From the NCBI GenBank assembly GCA_035048495.1, contig JASUTR010000065.1:1-64000 (forward strand): 64,000 bases of DNA, in the 5' to 3' direction. The translations under genes and the position numbers were made by a program. The stretch comes from Euptelea pleiosperma. Its lineage: Eukaryota > Streptophyta > Magnoliopsida > Ranunculales > Eupteleaceae. Shown here one piece after another: positions 11,129 to 25,812 of the stretch. The stretch's first letter is position 1; every line of letters starts with the position of its first letter. The notes under the pieces were generated by a model. It was not told where the DNA came from, did no database searches, and saw only the letters and a program-made list of their open reading frames with translations.

Positions 11129-14100
11129 CGGAACCGGACCTCGTAATTGGACTCAAACTCTTCCATTATTATTGTTTCAACACATTTGAAGTATTGAAAC
11201 AAGTTTCGGGATAGGCGAAACAAGTTAGCTCCATCCGTGCGTCAACGTCTCAAATTGGACTCAGTTTGTGTGTTACATTCCGAAGCCTATAACTTGTGAC
11301 TTTTTCGCAACCGAACCTTGTAATTAGACTCGAATTCTTCCATTACTATTGTTTCAACAGATTTGAAGTGTTGGAACAACATTCGGGACAGTCGAAACAA
11401 GTTTGCTCCATCCGTGCGTGAACGTCTCAAATTAGACTCAGTTTGTGTGTTACATTCCGAACCCTATAACTAGTGGCTTTTTCGCAACCGGACCTCGTAA
11501 TTAGACTCGAATTCTTCCATTATAATTGTTTCAACACAATTGAAGTGTTGGAACAAGATTTATCACTGTCGAAACAAGTTAGCTCCATCCGTGCGTCAAC
11601 GTCTCAAATTGGACTCAGTTTGTATGTTACATTCCGAAGCCTATAACTTGTGACTTTTTCGCAACCGAACCTCGTAATTAGACTCGAATTCTTCCATTAC
11701 TATTGTTTCAACACATTGGACTTGTTGGAACAAGATTCGGGACAGTCAAAACAAGTTAGCTCCATCCGTACCTGAACGTCTCAAATTGGACTCAGTTTGT
11801 GTGTGACATTCCGAAGCCTATAACTTGTGACTTTTTCGCAACCGGACCTCGTAATTGGACTCAAACTCTTCCATTACTATCGTTGCAACACATTTGAAGT
11901 GTTGAAACAAGATTCGTGACAGTCAAAACAAGTTAGCTCCATCCGTGCGTCAACGTCTCAAATTGGACTCAGTTTGTGTGTTACATTCCGAAGCCTATAA
12001 CTTGTGACTTTTTCACAACCGGACCTCGTAATTAGACTCGAATTCTTCCATTACTATTGTTGCAACACATTTGAAGTGTTGAAACAAGATTCGTGACAGT
12101 CAAAACAAGTTATCTCCATCCGTGCGTCAACGTCTCAAATTGGACTCAGTTTGTGTGTTACATTCCGAAGCCTATAACTTGTGACTTTTTCTGAACCGGA
12201 CCTCGTAATTGGACTCAAACTCTTCCATTATTATTGTTTCAACACATTTGAAGTATTGGAACAAGTTTCGAGATAGGCGAAACAAGTTAGCTCCATCCGT
12301 GCGTCAACGTCTCAAATTGGACTCAGTTTGTGTGTTACATTCCGAAGCCTATAACTTGTGGCTTTTTCGCAACCGGACCTCGTAATTAGACTCGAATTCT
12401 TCCATTACAATTGTTTCAACACAATTGAAGTGTTGGAACAAGATTTATCACTGTCGAAACAAGTTAGCTCCATCCGTGCGTCAACGTCTCAAATTGGACT
12501 CAGTTTGTATGTTACATTCCGAAGCCTATAACTTGTGACTTTTTCGCAACCGAACCTCGTAATTCGGCTCGAATTCTTCCATTACTATTGTTTCAACACA
12601 TTGGAATTGTTGGAACAAGATTCGGGAAAGTCGAAACAAGTTAGCTCCATCCGTGCGTGAAAGTCTCAAATTGGACTCAGTTTGTGTGTTACATTCCGAA
12701 GCCTATAACTTGTGACTTTTTCGCAACCGGACCTCGTAATTGGACTCAAACTCTTCCATTACTATCGTTGCAACACATTTGAAGTGTTGAAACAAGATTC
12801 GTGACAGTCAAAACAAGCTAGCTCCATCCGTGCGTCAACGACTCAAATTGGACTCAGTTTGTGTGTTACATTCCGAATCCTATAACTTGTGACTTTTTCA
12901 CAACCGGACCTCGTAATTAGACTCGAATTCTTCCATTACAATTGTTTCAACACAATTGAAGTGTTGGAACAAGATTTATCACTGTCGAAACAAGTTAGCT
13001 CCATCCGTGCGTCAACGTCTCAAATTGGACTCAGTTTGTATGTTACATTCCGAAGCCTATAACTTGTGACTTTTTTGCAACCGAACCTCGTAATTAGACT
13101 CGAATTCTTCCATTACTATTGTTTCAACACATTTGAAGTGTTGGAACAAGATTCGGGACAGTCGAAACAAGTTAGCTCCATCCGTTCGTGAACGTCTCAA
13201 ATTGGACTCAGTTTGTGTGTTACATTCCGAAGCCTATAACTTGTGACTTTTTCGCAACCGGACCTCGTAATTAGACTCGAATTCTTCCATTACAATTGTT
13301 TCAAAACATTTGAAGTGTTTGAACAAGATTTATGACTGTCGAAACAAGTTAGCTCCATCCGTGCGTCAACGTCTCAAATTGGACTCAGTTTGTATGTTAC
13401 ATTCCGAAGCCTATAACTTGTGACTTTTTCGCAACCGAACCTCGTAATTAGACTCGAATTCTTCCATTACTATTGTTTCAACACATTGGAATTGTTGGAA
13501 CAAGATTCGGGACAGGTCGAAACAAGTTAGCTCCATCCGTGCCTGAACGTCTCAAATTGGACTCAGTTTGTGTGTTACATTCCGAAGCCTATAACTTGTG
13601 ACTTTTTCGCAACCGGACCTCGTAATTGGACTCAAACTCTTCCATTACTATCGTTGCAACACATTTGAAGTGTTGAAACAAGATTCGTGACAGTCAAACA
13701 AGTTAGCTCCATCCGTGCGTCAACGTCTCAAATTGGACTCAGTTTGTGTGTTACATTCCGAAGCCTATAACTTGTGACTTTTTCACAACCGGACCTCGTA
13801 ATTAGACTCGAATTCTTCCATTACAATTGTTTCAACACAATTGAAGTGTTGGAACAAGATTTATCACTGTCGAAACAAGTTAGCTCCATCCGTGCGTCAA
13901 CGTCTCAAATTGGACTCAGTTTGTATGTTACATTCCGAAGCCTATAACTTGTGACTTTTTCGCAACCGAACCTCGTAATTAGACTCGAATTCTTCCATTA
14001 CTATTGTTTCAACACATTTGATGTGTTGGAACAAGATTCGGGACAGTCGAAACAAGTTAGCTCCATCCGTTCGTGAACGTCTCAAATTAGACTCAGTTTG

Positions 14101-17100
14101 TGTGTTACATTCCGAAGCCTATAACTTGTGGCTTTTTCGCAACCGGACCTCGTAATTAGACTCGAATTCTTCCATTACTATTGTTTCAACACAATTGAAG
14201 TGTTGGAACAAGATTTATCACTGTCGAAACAAGTTAGCTCCATCCGTGCGTCAACGTCTCAAATTGGACTCAGTTTGTATGTTACATTCCGAAGCCTATA
14301 ACTTGTGACTTTTTCGCAACCGAACCTCGTAATTAGACTCGAATTCTTCCATTACTATTGTTTCAACACATTTGATGTGTTGGAACAAGATTCGGGACAG
14401 TCGAAACAAGTTAGCTCCATCCGTTCGTGAACGTCTCAAATTGGACTCAGTTTGTGTGTTACATTCCGAAGCCTATAACTTGTGACTTTTTCGCAACCGG
14501 ACCTCGTAATTAGACTCGAATTCTTCCATTACAATTGTTTCAAAACATTTGAAGTGTTTGAACAAGATTTATGACTGTCGAAACAAGTTAGCTCCATCCG
14601 TGCGTCAACGTCTAAAATTGGACTCAGTTTGTGTGTTACATTCCGAAGCCTATAACTTGTGAATTTTTCGCAACCGGACCTCGTAATTGGACTCAAACTC
14701 TTCCATTACTATTGTTGCAACACATTTAAAGTGTTGAAACAAGATTCGTGATAGTCAAAACAAGTTAGCTCCATCCGTGCGTCAACGTCTCAAATTGGAC
14801 TCAGTTTGTGTGTTACATTCCGAAGCCTATAACTTGTGACTTTTTCGCAACTGAACCTTGTAATTAGACTCGAATTCTTCCATTACTATTGTTTCAACAC
14901 ATTTGAAGTGTTGGAACAAGATTCGGGACAGTCGAAACAAGTTTGCTCCATCCGTGCGTGAACGTCTCAAATTAGACTGAGTTTGTGTGTTACATTCCGA
15001 AGCCTATAACTTGTGGCTTTTTCGCAACCGGACCTCGTAATTAGACTCGAATTCTTCCATTACAATTGTTTCAACACAATTGAAGTGTTGGAACAAGATT
15101 TATCACTGTCGAAACAAGTTAGCTCCATCCGTGCGTCAACGTCTCAAATTGGACTCAGTTTGTATGTTACATTCCGAAGCCTATAACTTGTGACTTTTTC
15201 GCAACCGAACCTCGTAATTAGACTCGAATTCTTCCATTACTATTGTTTCAACACATTGGAATTGTTGGAACAAGATTCGGGACAGTCGAAACAAGTTAGC
15301 TCAATCCGTGCGTGAACGTCTCAAATTGGACTCAGTTTGTGTGTTACATTCCGAAGCCTATAACTTGTGACTTTTTCGCAACCGGACCTCGTAATTGGAC
15401 TCAAACTCTTCCATTACTATCGTTGCAACACATTTGAAGTGTTGAAACAAGATTCGTGACAGTCAAAACAAGTTAGCTCCATCCGTGCGTCAACGTCTCA
15501 AATTGGACTCAGTTTGTGTGTTACATTCCGAAGCCTATAACTTGTCACTTTTTCACAACCGGACCTCGTAATTAGACTCGAATTCTTCCATTACAATTGT
15601 TTCAACACAATTGCAGTGTTGGAACAAGATTTATTACTGTCGAAACAAGTTAGCTCCATCCGTGCGTCAACGTCTCAAATTGGACTCAGTTTGTATGTTA
15701 CATTCCGAAGCCTATAACTTGTGACTTTTTTGCAACCGAACCTCGTAATTAGACTCGAATTCTTCCATTACTATTGTTTCAACACATTTGAAGTGTTGGA
15801 ACAAGATTCGGGACAGTCGAAACAAGTTAGCTCCATCCGTTCGTGAACGTCTCAAATTAGACTCAGTTTGTGTGTTACATTCCGAAGCCTATAACTTGTG
15901 GCTTTTTCGCAACCGGACCTCGTAATTAGACTCAAATTCTTCCATTACTATTGTTTCAACACAATTGAAGTGTTGGAACAAGATTTATCACTGTCGAAAC
16001 AAGTTAGCTCCATCCGTGCGTCAACGTCTCAAATTGGACTCAGTTTGTATGTTACATTCCGAAGCCTATAACTTGTGACTTTTTTGCAACCGAACCTCGT
16101 AATTAGACACGAATTCTTCCATTACTATTGTTTCAACACATTTGAAGTGTTGGAACAAGATTCGGGACAGTCGAAACAAGTTAGCTCCATCCGTTCGTGA
16201 ACGTCTCATATTAGACTCAGTTTGTGTGTTACATTCCGAAGCCTATAACTTGTGGCTTTTTCGCAACCGGACCTCGTAATTAGACTCGAATTCTTCCATT
16301 ACTATTGTTTCAACACAATTGAAGTGTTGGAACAAGATTTATCACTGTCGAAACAAGTTAGCTCCATCCGTGCGTCAACGTCTCAAATTGGACTCAGTTT
16401 GTATGTTACATTCCGAAGCCTATAACTTGTGACTTTTTCGCAACCGAACCTCGTAATTAGACACGAATTCTTCCATTACTATTGTTTCAACACATTGGGA
16501 TTGTTGGAACAAGATTCGGGACAGTCGAAACAAGTTAGCTCCATCCGTGCGTGAACGTCTCAAATTGGACTCAGTTTGTGTGTTACATTCCGAAGCCTAT
16601 AACTTGTGAATTTTTCTCAACCGGACCTCGTAATTGGACTCAAACTCTTCCATTACTATCGTTGCACCACATTTGAAGTGTTGAAAGAAGATTCGTGACA
16701 GTCAAATCAAGTTAGCTCCATCCGTGCGTCAACGTCTCAAATTGGACTCAGTTTGTGTGTTACATTCCGAAGCCTATAACTTGTGACTTTTTCACAACCG
16801 AACCTTGTAATTAGACTCAAATTCTTCCATTACTAGTTTCAACACATTTGAAGTGTTGGAACAAGATTCGGGACAGTCGAAACAAGTTTGCTCCATCCGT
16901 GCGTGAACGTCTCAAATTAGACTCAGTTTGTGTGTTACATTCCGAACCCTATAACTTGTGGCTTTTTCTCAACCGGACCTCGTAATTAGACTCGAATTCT
17001 TCCATTACAATTGTTTCAACACAATTGAAGGGTTGGAACAAGATTTATCACTGTCGAAACAAGTTAGCTCCATCCGTGCGTCAACGTCTCAAATTGGACT

Positions 17101-17851
17101 CAGTTTGTGTGTTACATTCCGAAGCCTATAACTTGTGGCTTTTTCGCAACCGGACCTCGTAATTAGACTCGAATTCTTCCATTACTATTGTTTCAACACA
17201 ATTGAAGTGTTGGAACAAGATTTATCACTGTCGAAACAAGTTAGCTCCATCCGTGCGTCAACGTCTCAAATTGGACTCAGTTTGTATGTTATATTCCGAA
17301 GCCTATAACTTGTGACTTTTTTGCAACCGAACCTCGTAATTAGACACGAATTCTTCCATTACTATTGTTTCAACACATTTGAAGTGTTGGAACAAGATTC
17401 GGGACAGTCGAAACAAGTTAGCTCCATCCGTTCGTGAACGTCTCAAATTGGACTCAGTTTGTGTGTTACATTCCGAAGCCTATAACTTGTGACTTTTTCG
17501 CAACCGGACCTCGTAATTAGACTCGAATTCTTCCATTACAATTGTTTCAAAACATTTGAAGTGTTTGAACAAGATTTATGACTGTCGAAACAAGTTAGCT
17601 CCATCCGTGCGTCAACGTCTAAAATTAGACTCAGTTTGTGTGTTACATTCCCAAGCCTATAACTTGTGAATTTTTCGCAACCGGACCTCGTAATTGGACT
17701 CAAACTCTTCCATTACTATTGTTGCAACACATTTAAAGTGTTGAAACAAGATTCGTGATAGTCAAAACAAGTTAGCTCCATCCGTGCGTCAACGTCTCAA
17801 ATTGGACTCAGTTTGTGTGTTACATTCCGAAGCCTATAACTTGTGACTTTT
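11129..17851 (+). repeat. 38-monomer segment, copy 1
   Basis: Order: H' G B C D F' H' B C D B A E C D B A B A E F G B C D B A B A B C D G B B A E F. It matches 19090-25812 monomer by monomer at an offset of about 7.96 kb. Shared rare variants: CAAGCTAGCTCC with CGACTCAAATT (12811 and 20772), TTTATTACTG (15631 and 23591), CGTCTCATATTAG (near 16201 and 24161) and TTGAAAGAAG (16681 and 24640). Confidence 0.85.
13253..13429 (+). repeat. Class E monomer (representative)
   Basis: Class E is marked by ATTACAATTGTTTCAAAAC, GTGTTTGAACAAG and GATTTATGACTGTCG. It usually lies between A and F (or A and C). It shares the ACAATTG and GATTTAT features with B, suggesting that B and E are sister classes. A hybrid with CAACACATTTGAAGTGTTGG but TTTATGACTG is at 9015. 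Confidence 0.9.
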
Positions 17852-19442
17852 TCGGAACCGGACCTCGTAATTGGACTCAAACTCTTCCATTATTATTGTT
17901 TCAACACATTTGAAGTATTGAAACAAGTTTCGGGATAGGCGAAACAAGTTAGCTCCATCCGTGCGTCAACGTCTCAAATTGGACTCAGTTTGTGTGTTAC
18001 ATTCCGAAGCCTATAACTTGTGACTTTTTCGCAACCGAACCTTGTAATTAGACTCGAATTCTTCCATTACTATTGTTTCAACAGATTTGAAGTGTTGGAA
18101 CAACATTCGGGACAGTCGAAACAAGTTTGCTCCATCCGTGCGTGAACGTCTCAAATTAGACTCAGTTTGTGTGTTACATTCCGAACCCTATAACTTGTGG
18201 CTTTTTCTCAACCGGACCTCGTAATTAGACTCGAATTCTTCCATTACAATTGTTTCAACACAATTGAAGTGTTGGAACAAGATTTATCACTGTCGAAACA
18301 AGTTAGCTCCATCCGTGCGTCAACGTCTCAAATTGGACTCAGTTTGTGTGTTACATTCCGAAGCCTATAACTTGTGGCTTTTTCGCAACCGGACCTCGTA
18401 ATTAGACTCGAATTCTTCCATTACTATTGTTTCAACACAATTGAAGTGTTGGAACAAGATTTATCACTGTCGAAACAAGTTAGCTCCATCCGTGCGTCAA
18501 CGTCTCAAATTGGACTCAGTTTGTATGTTATATTCCGAAGCCTATAACTTGTGACTTTTTCGCAACCGAACCTCGTAATTAGACTCGAATTCTTCCATTA
18601 CTATTGTTTCAACACATTTGAAGTGTTGGAACAAGATTCGGGACAGTCGAAACAAGTTAGCTCCATCCGTTCGTGAACGTCTCAAATTGGACTCAGTTTG
18701 TGTGTTACATTCCGAAGCCTATAACTTGTGACTTTTTCGCAACCGGACCTCGTAATTAGACTCGAATTCTTCCATTACAATTGTTTCAAAACATTTGAAG
18801 TGTTTGAACAAGATTTATGACTGTCGAAACAAGTTAGCTCCATCCGTGCGTCAACGTCTAAATTAGACTCAGTTTGTGTGTTACATTCCGAAGCCTATAA
18901 CTTGTGAATTTTTCGCAACCGGACCTCGTAATTGGACTCAAACTCTTCCATTACTATTGTTGCAACACATTTAAAGTGTTGAAACAAGATTCGTGATAGT
19001 CAAAACAAGTTAGCTCCATCCGTGCGTCAACGTCTCAAATTGGACTCAGTTTGTGTGTTACATTCCGAAGCCTATAACTTGTGACTTTTTCGAACCGGAC
19101 CTCGTAATTGGACTCAAACTCTTCCATTATTATTGTTTCAACACATTTGAAGTATTGAAACAAGTTTCGGGATAGGCGAAACAAGTTAGCTCCATCCGTG
19201 CGTCAACGTCTCAAATTGGACTCAGTTTGTGTGTTACATTCCGAAGCCTATAACTTGTGACTTTTTCGCAACCGAACCTTGTAATTAGACTCGAATTCTT
19301 CCATTACTATTGTTTCAACACATTTGAAGTGTTGGAACAAGATTCGGGACAGTCGAAACAAGTTTGCTCCATCCGTGCGTGAACGTCTCAAATTAGACTC
19401 AGTTTGTGTGTTACATTCCGAAGCCTATAACTTGTGGCTTTT
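16967..19442 (+). repeat. Tandem duplication of a 7-mer (2 x 1,239 bp)
   Basis: Order in each copy: B B A E F H' G. The private variant ATATTCCG occurs at 17291 and again at 18530, exactly 1,239 bp or 7 x 177 apart. The two copies differ at a few sites: AGACACG against AGACTCG in A, ACAGATTTG in the first G only, and a missing base in the H' start of copy 2. Confidence 0.9.
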
Positions 19443-22400
19443 TCGCAACCGGACCTCGTAATTAGACTCGAATTCTTCCATTACAATTGTTTCAACACAA
19501 TTGAAGTGTTGGAACAAGATTTATCACTGTCGAAACAAGTTAGCTCCATCCGTGCGTCAACGTCTCAAATTGGACTCAGTTTGTATGTTACATTCCGAAG
19601 CCTATAACTTGTGACTTTTTCGCAACCGAACCTCGTAATTAGACTCGAATTCTTCCATTACTATTGTTTCAACACATTTGAAGTGTTGGAACAAGATTCG
19701 GGACAGTCGAAACAAGTTAGCTCCATCCGTGCCTGAACGTCTCAAATTGGACTCAGTTTGTGTGTTACATTCCGAAGCCTATAACTTGTGACTTTTTCGC
19801 AACCGGACCTCGTAATTGGACTCAAACTCTTCCATTACTATCGTTGCAACACATTTGAAGTGTTGAAACAAGATTCGTGACAGTCAAAACAAGTTAGCTC
19901 CATCCGTGCGTCAACGTCTCAAATTGGACTCAGTTTGTGTGTTACATTCCGAAGCCTATAACTTGTGACTTTTTCACAACCGGACCTCGTAATTAGACTC
20001 GAATTCTTCCATTACTATTGTTTCAACACATTTGAAGTGTTGAAACAAGATTCGTGACAGTCGAAACAAGTTAGCTCCATCCGTGCGTCAACGTCTCAAA
20101 TTGGACTCAGTTTGTGTGTTACATTCCGAAGCCTATAACTTGTGACTTTTTCGCAACCGGACCTCGTAATTGGACTCAAACTCTTCCATTACTATTGTTT
20201 CAACACATTTGAAGTATTGGAACAAGTTTCGAGATAGGCGAAACAAGTTAGCTCCATCCGTGCGTCAACGTCTCAAATTGGACTCAGTTTGTGTGTTACA
20301 TTCCGAAGCCTATAACTTGTGGCTTTTTCGCAACCGGACCTCGTAATTAGACTCGAATTCTTCCATTACAATTGTTTCAACACAATTGAAGTGTTGGAAC
20401 AAGATTTATCACTGTCGAAACAAGTTAGCTCCATCCGTGCGTCAACGTCTCAAATTGGACTCAGTTTGTATGTTACATTCCGAAGCCTATAACTTGTGAC
20501 TTTTTCGCAACCGAACCTCGTAATTAGGCTCGAATTCTTCCATTACTATTGTTTCAACACATTGGAATTGTTGGAACAAGATTCGGGAAAGTCGAAACAA
20601 GTTAGCTCCATCCGTGCGTGAACGTCTCAAATTGGACTCAGTTTGTGTGTTACATTCCGAAGCCTATAACTTGTGACTTTTTCGCAACCGGACCTCGTAA
20701 TTGGACTCAAACTCTTCCATTACTATCGTTGCAACACATTTGAAGTGTTGAAACAAGATTCGTGACAGTCAAAACAAGCTAGCTCCATCCGTGCGTCAAC
20801 GACTCAAATTGGACTCAGTTTGTGTGTTACATTCCGAAGCCTATAACTTGTGACTTTTTCACAACCGGACCTCGTAATTAGACTCGAATTCTTCCATTAC
20901 AATTGTTTCAACACAATTGAAGTGTTGGAACAAGATTTATCACTGTCGAAACAAGTTAGCTCCATCCGTGCGTCAACGTCTCAAATTGGACTCAGTTTGT
21001 ATGTTACATTCCGAAGCCTATAACTTGTGACTTTTTCGCAACCGAACCTCGTAATTAGACTCGAATTCTTCCATTACTATTGTTTCAACACATTTGAAGT
21101 GTTGGAACAAGATTCGGGACAGTCGAAACAAGTTAGCTCCATCCGTTCGTGAACGTCTCAAATTGGACTCAGTTTGTGTGTTACATTCCGAAGCCTATAA
21201 CTTGTGACTTTTCCGCAACCGGACCTCGTAATTAGACTCGAATTCTTCCATTACAATTGTTTCAAAACATTTGAAGTGTTTGAACAAGATTTATGACTGT
21301 CGAAACAAGTTAGCTCCATCCGTGCGTCAACGTCTCAAATTGGACTCAGTTTGTATGTTACATTCCGAAGCCTATAACTTGTGACTTTTTCGCAACCGAA
21401 CCTCGTAATTAGACTCGAATTCTTCCATTACTATTGTTTCAACACATTGGAATTGTTGGAACAAGATTCGGGACGGTCGAAACAAGTTAGCTCCATCCGT
21501 GCCTGAACGTCTCAAATTGGACTCAGTTTGTGTGTTACATTCCGAAGCCTATAACTTGTGACTTTTTCGCAACCGGACCTCGTAATTGGACTCAAACTCT
21601 TCCATTACTATCGTTGCAACACATTTGAAGTGTTGAAACAAGATTCGTGACAGTCAAAACAAGTTAGCTCCATCCGTGCGTCAACGTCTCAAATTGGACT
21701 CAGTTTGTGTGTTACATTCCGAAGCCTATAACTTGTGACTTTTTCACAACCGGACCTCGTAATTAGACTCGAATTCTTCCATTACAATTGTTTCAACACA
21801 ATTGAAGTGTTGGAACAAGATTTATCACTGTCGAAACAAGTTAGCTCCATCCGTGCGTCAACGTCTCAAATTGGACTCAGTTTGTATGTTACATTCCGAA
21901 GCCTATAACTTGTGACTTTTTCGCAACCGAACCTCGTAATTAGACTCGAATTCTTCCATTACTATTGTTTCAACACATTTGAAGTGTTGGAACAAGATTC
22001 GGGACAGTCGAAACAAGTTAGCTCCATCCGTGCGTGAACGTCTCAAATTAGACTCAGTTTGTGTGTTACATTCCGAAGCCTATAACTTGTGGCTTTTTCG
22101 CAACCGGACCTCGTAATTAGACTCGAATTCTTCCATTACAATTGTTTCAACACAATTGAAGTGTTGGAACAAGATTTATCACTGTCGAAACAAGTTAGCT
22201 CCATCCGTGCGTCAACGTCTCAAATTGGACTCAGTTTGTATGTTACATTCCGAAGCCTATAACTTGTGACTTTTTCGCAACCGAACCTCGTAATTAGACT
22301 CGAATTCTTCCATTACTATTGTTTCAACACATTTGAAGTGTTGGAACAAGATTCGGGACAGTCGAAACAAGTTAGCTCCATCCGTGCGTGAACGTCTCAA

Positions 22401-25400
22401 ATTGGACTCAGTTTGTGTGTTACATTCCGAAGCCTATAACTTGTGACTTTTTCGCAACCGGACCTCGTAATTAGACTCGAATTCTTCCATTACAATTGTT
22501 TCAACACATTTGAAGTGTTTGAACAAGATTTATGACTGTCGAAACAAGTTAGCTCCATCCGTGCGTCAACGTCTCAAATTGGACTCAGTTTGTGTGTTAC
22601 ATTCCGAAGCCTATAACTTGTGACTTTTTCGCAACCGGACCTCGTAATTAGACTCGAATCTCTTCCATTACTATTGTTTCAACACATTGAAGTGTTGAAC
22701 AAGATTCGTGATAGTCGAAACAAGTTAGCTCCATCCGTGCGTCAACGTCTCAAATTGGACTCAGTTTGTGTGTTACATTCCGAAGCCTATAACTTGTGAC
22801 TTTTTCGCAACCGAACCTTGTAATTAGACTCGAATTCTTCCATTACTATTGTTTCAACACATTTGAAGTGTTGGAACAAGATTCGGGACAGTCGAAACAA
22901 GTTTGCTCCATCCGTGCGTGAACGTCTCAAATTAGACTCAGTTTGTGTGTTACATTCCGAAGCCTATAACTTGTGGCTTTTTCGCAACCGGACCTCGTAA
23001 TTAGACTCGAATTCTTCCATTACAATTGTTTCAACACAATTGAAGTGTTGGAACAAGATTTATCACTGTCGAAACAAGTTAGCTCCATCCGTGCGTCAAC
23101 GTCTCAAATTGGACTCAGTTTGTATGTTACATTCCGAAGCCTATAACTTGTGACTTTTTCGCAACCGAACCTCGTAATTAGACTCGAATTCTTCCATTAC
23201 TATTGTTTCAACACATTGGAATTGTTGGAACAAGATTCGGGACAGTCGAAACAAGTTAGCTCCATCCGTGCGTGAACGTCTCAAATTGGACTCAGTTTGT
23301 GTGTTACATTCCGAAGCCTATAACTTGTGACTTTTTCGCAACCGGACCTCGTAATTGGACTCAAACTCTTCCATTACTATCGTTGCAACACATTTGAAGT
23401 GTTGAAACAAGATTCGTGACAGTCAAAACAAGTTAGCTCCATCCGTGCGTCAACGTCTCAAATTGGACTCAGTTTGTGTGTTACATTCCGAAGCCTATAA
23501 CTTGTGACTTTTTCACAACCGGACCTCGTAATTAGACTCGAATTCTTCCATTACAATTGTTTCAACACAATTGAAGTGTTGGAACAAGATTTATTACTGT
23601 CGAAACAAGTTAGCTCCATCCGTGCGTCAACGTCTCAAATTGGACTCAGTTTGTATGTTACATTCCGAAGCCTATAACTTGTGACTTTTTCGCAACCGAA
23701 CCTCGTAATTAGACTCGAATTCTTCCATTACTATTGTTTCAACACATTTGAAGTGTTGGAACAAGATTCGGGACAGTCGAAACAAGTTAGCTCCATCCGT
23801 TCGTGAACGTCTCAAATTAGACTCAGTTTGTGTGTTACATTCCGAAGCCTATAACTTGTGGCTTTTTCGCAACCGGACCTCGTAATTAGACTCAAATTCT
23901 TCCATTACTATTGTTTCAACACAATTGAAGTGTTGGAACAAGATTTATCACTGTCGAAACAAGTTAGCTCCATCCGTGCGTCAACGTCTCAAATTGGACT
24001 CAGTTTGTATGTTACATTCCGAAGCCTATAACTTGTGACTTTTTCGCAACCGAACCTCGTAATTAGACTCGAATTCTTCCATTACTATTGTTTCAACACA
24101 TTTGAAGTGTTGGAACAAGATTCGGGACAGTCGAAACAAGTTAGCTCCATCCGTTCGTGAACGTCTCATATTAGACTCAGTTTGTGTGTTACATTCCGAA
24201 GCCTATAACTTGTGGCTTTTTCGCAACCGGACCTCGTAATTAGACTCGAATTCTTCCATTACTATTGTTTCAACACAATTGAAGTGTTGGAACAAGATTT
24301 ATCACTGTCGAAACAAGTTAGCTCCATCCGTGCGTCAACGTCTCAAATTGGACTCAGTTTGTATGTTACATTCCGAAGCCTATAACTTGTGACTTTTTCG
24401 CAACCGAACCTCGTAATTAGACTCGAATTCTTCCATTACTATTGTTTCAACACATTGGATTGTTGGAACAAGATTCGGGACAGTCGAAACAAGTTAGCTC
24501 CATCCGTGCGTGAACGTCTCAAATTGGACTCAGTTTGTGTGTTACATTCCGAAGCCTATAACTTGTGACTTTTTCGCAACCGGACCTCGTAATTGGACTC
24601 AAACTCTTCCATTACTATCGTTGCAACACATTTGAAGTGTTGAAAGAAGATTCGTGACAGTCAAATCAAGTTAGCTCCATCCGTGCGTCAACGTCTCAAA
24701 TTGGACTCAGTTTGTGTGTTACATTCCGAAGCCTATAACTTGTGACTTTTTCACAACCGAACCTTGTAATTAGACTCGAATTCTTCCATTACTATTGTTT
24801 CAACACATTTGAAGTGTTGGAACAAGATTCGGGACAGTCGAAACAAGTTTGCTCCATCCGTGCGTGAACGTCTCAAATTGGACTCAGTTTGTGTGTTACA
24901 TTCCGAAGCCTATAACTTGTGACTTTTTCGCAACCGGACCTCGTAATTAGACTCGAATTCTTCCATTACAATTGTTTCAACACAATTGAAGTGTTGGAAC
25001 AAGATTTATCACTGTCGAAACAAGTTAGCTCCATCCGTGCGTCAACGTCTCAAATTGGACTCAGTTTGTGTGTTACATTCCGAAGCCTATAACTTGTGAC
25101 TTTTTCGCAACCGGACCTCGTAATTAGACTCGAATTCTTCCATTACTATTGTTTCAACACAATTGAAGTGTTGGAACAAGATTTATCACTGTCGAAACAA
25201 GTTAGCTCCATCCGTGCGTCAACGTCTCAAATTGGACTCAGTTTGTATGTTACATTCCGAAGCCTATAACTTGTGACTTTTTCGCAACCGAACCTCGTAA
25301 TTAGACTCGAATTCTTCCATTACTATTGTTTCAACACATTTGAAGTGTTGGAACAAGATTCGGGACAGTCGAAACAAGTTAGCTCCATCCGTGCGTGAAC

Positions 25401-25812
25401 GTCTCAAATTGGACTCAGTTTGTGTGTTACATTCCGAAGCCTATAACTTGTGACTTTTTCGCAACCGGACCTCGTAATTAGACTCGAATTCTTCCATTAC
25501 AATTGTTTCAAAACATTTGAAGTGTTGGAACAAGATTTATGACTGTCGAAACAAGTTAGCTCCATCCGTGCGTCAACGTCTCAAATTAGACTCAGTTTGT
25601 GTGTTACATTCCGAAGCCTATAACTTGTGACTTTTTCGCAACCGGACCTCGTAATTGGACTCAAACTCTTCCATTACTATTGTTGCAACACATTTGAAGT
25701 GTTGAAACAAGATTCGTGATAGTCAAAACAAGTTAGCTCCATCCGTGCGTCAACGTCTCAAATTGGACTCAGTTTGTGTGTTACATTCCGAAGCCTATAA
25801 CTTGTGACTTTT
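19090..25812 (+). repeat. 38-monomer segment, copy 2
   Basis: Same monomer order as 11129-17851. Several variants are closer to the overall consensus here than in copy 1 (for example CTCGAATTC for ACGAATTC in C, GCGTGAACG for TTCGTGAACG in several A monomers, GTGAC for GTGGC at 25098). Correspondence ends at about 25813, where this copy continues with G and copy 1 with H'. Confidence 0.85.
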
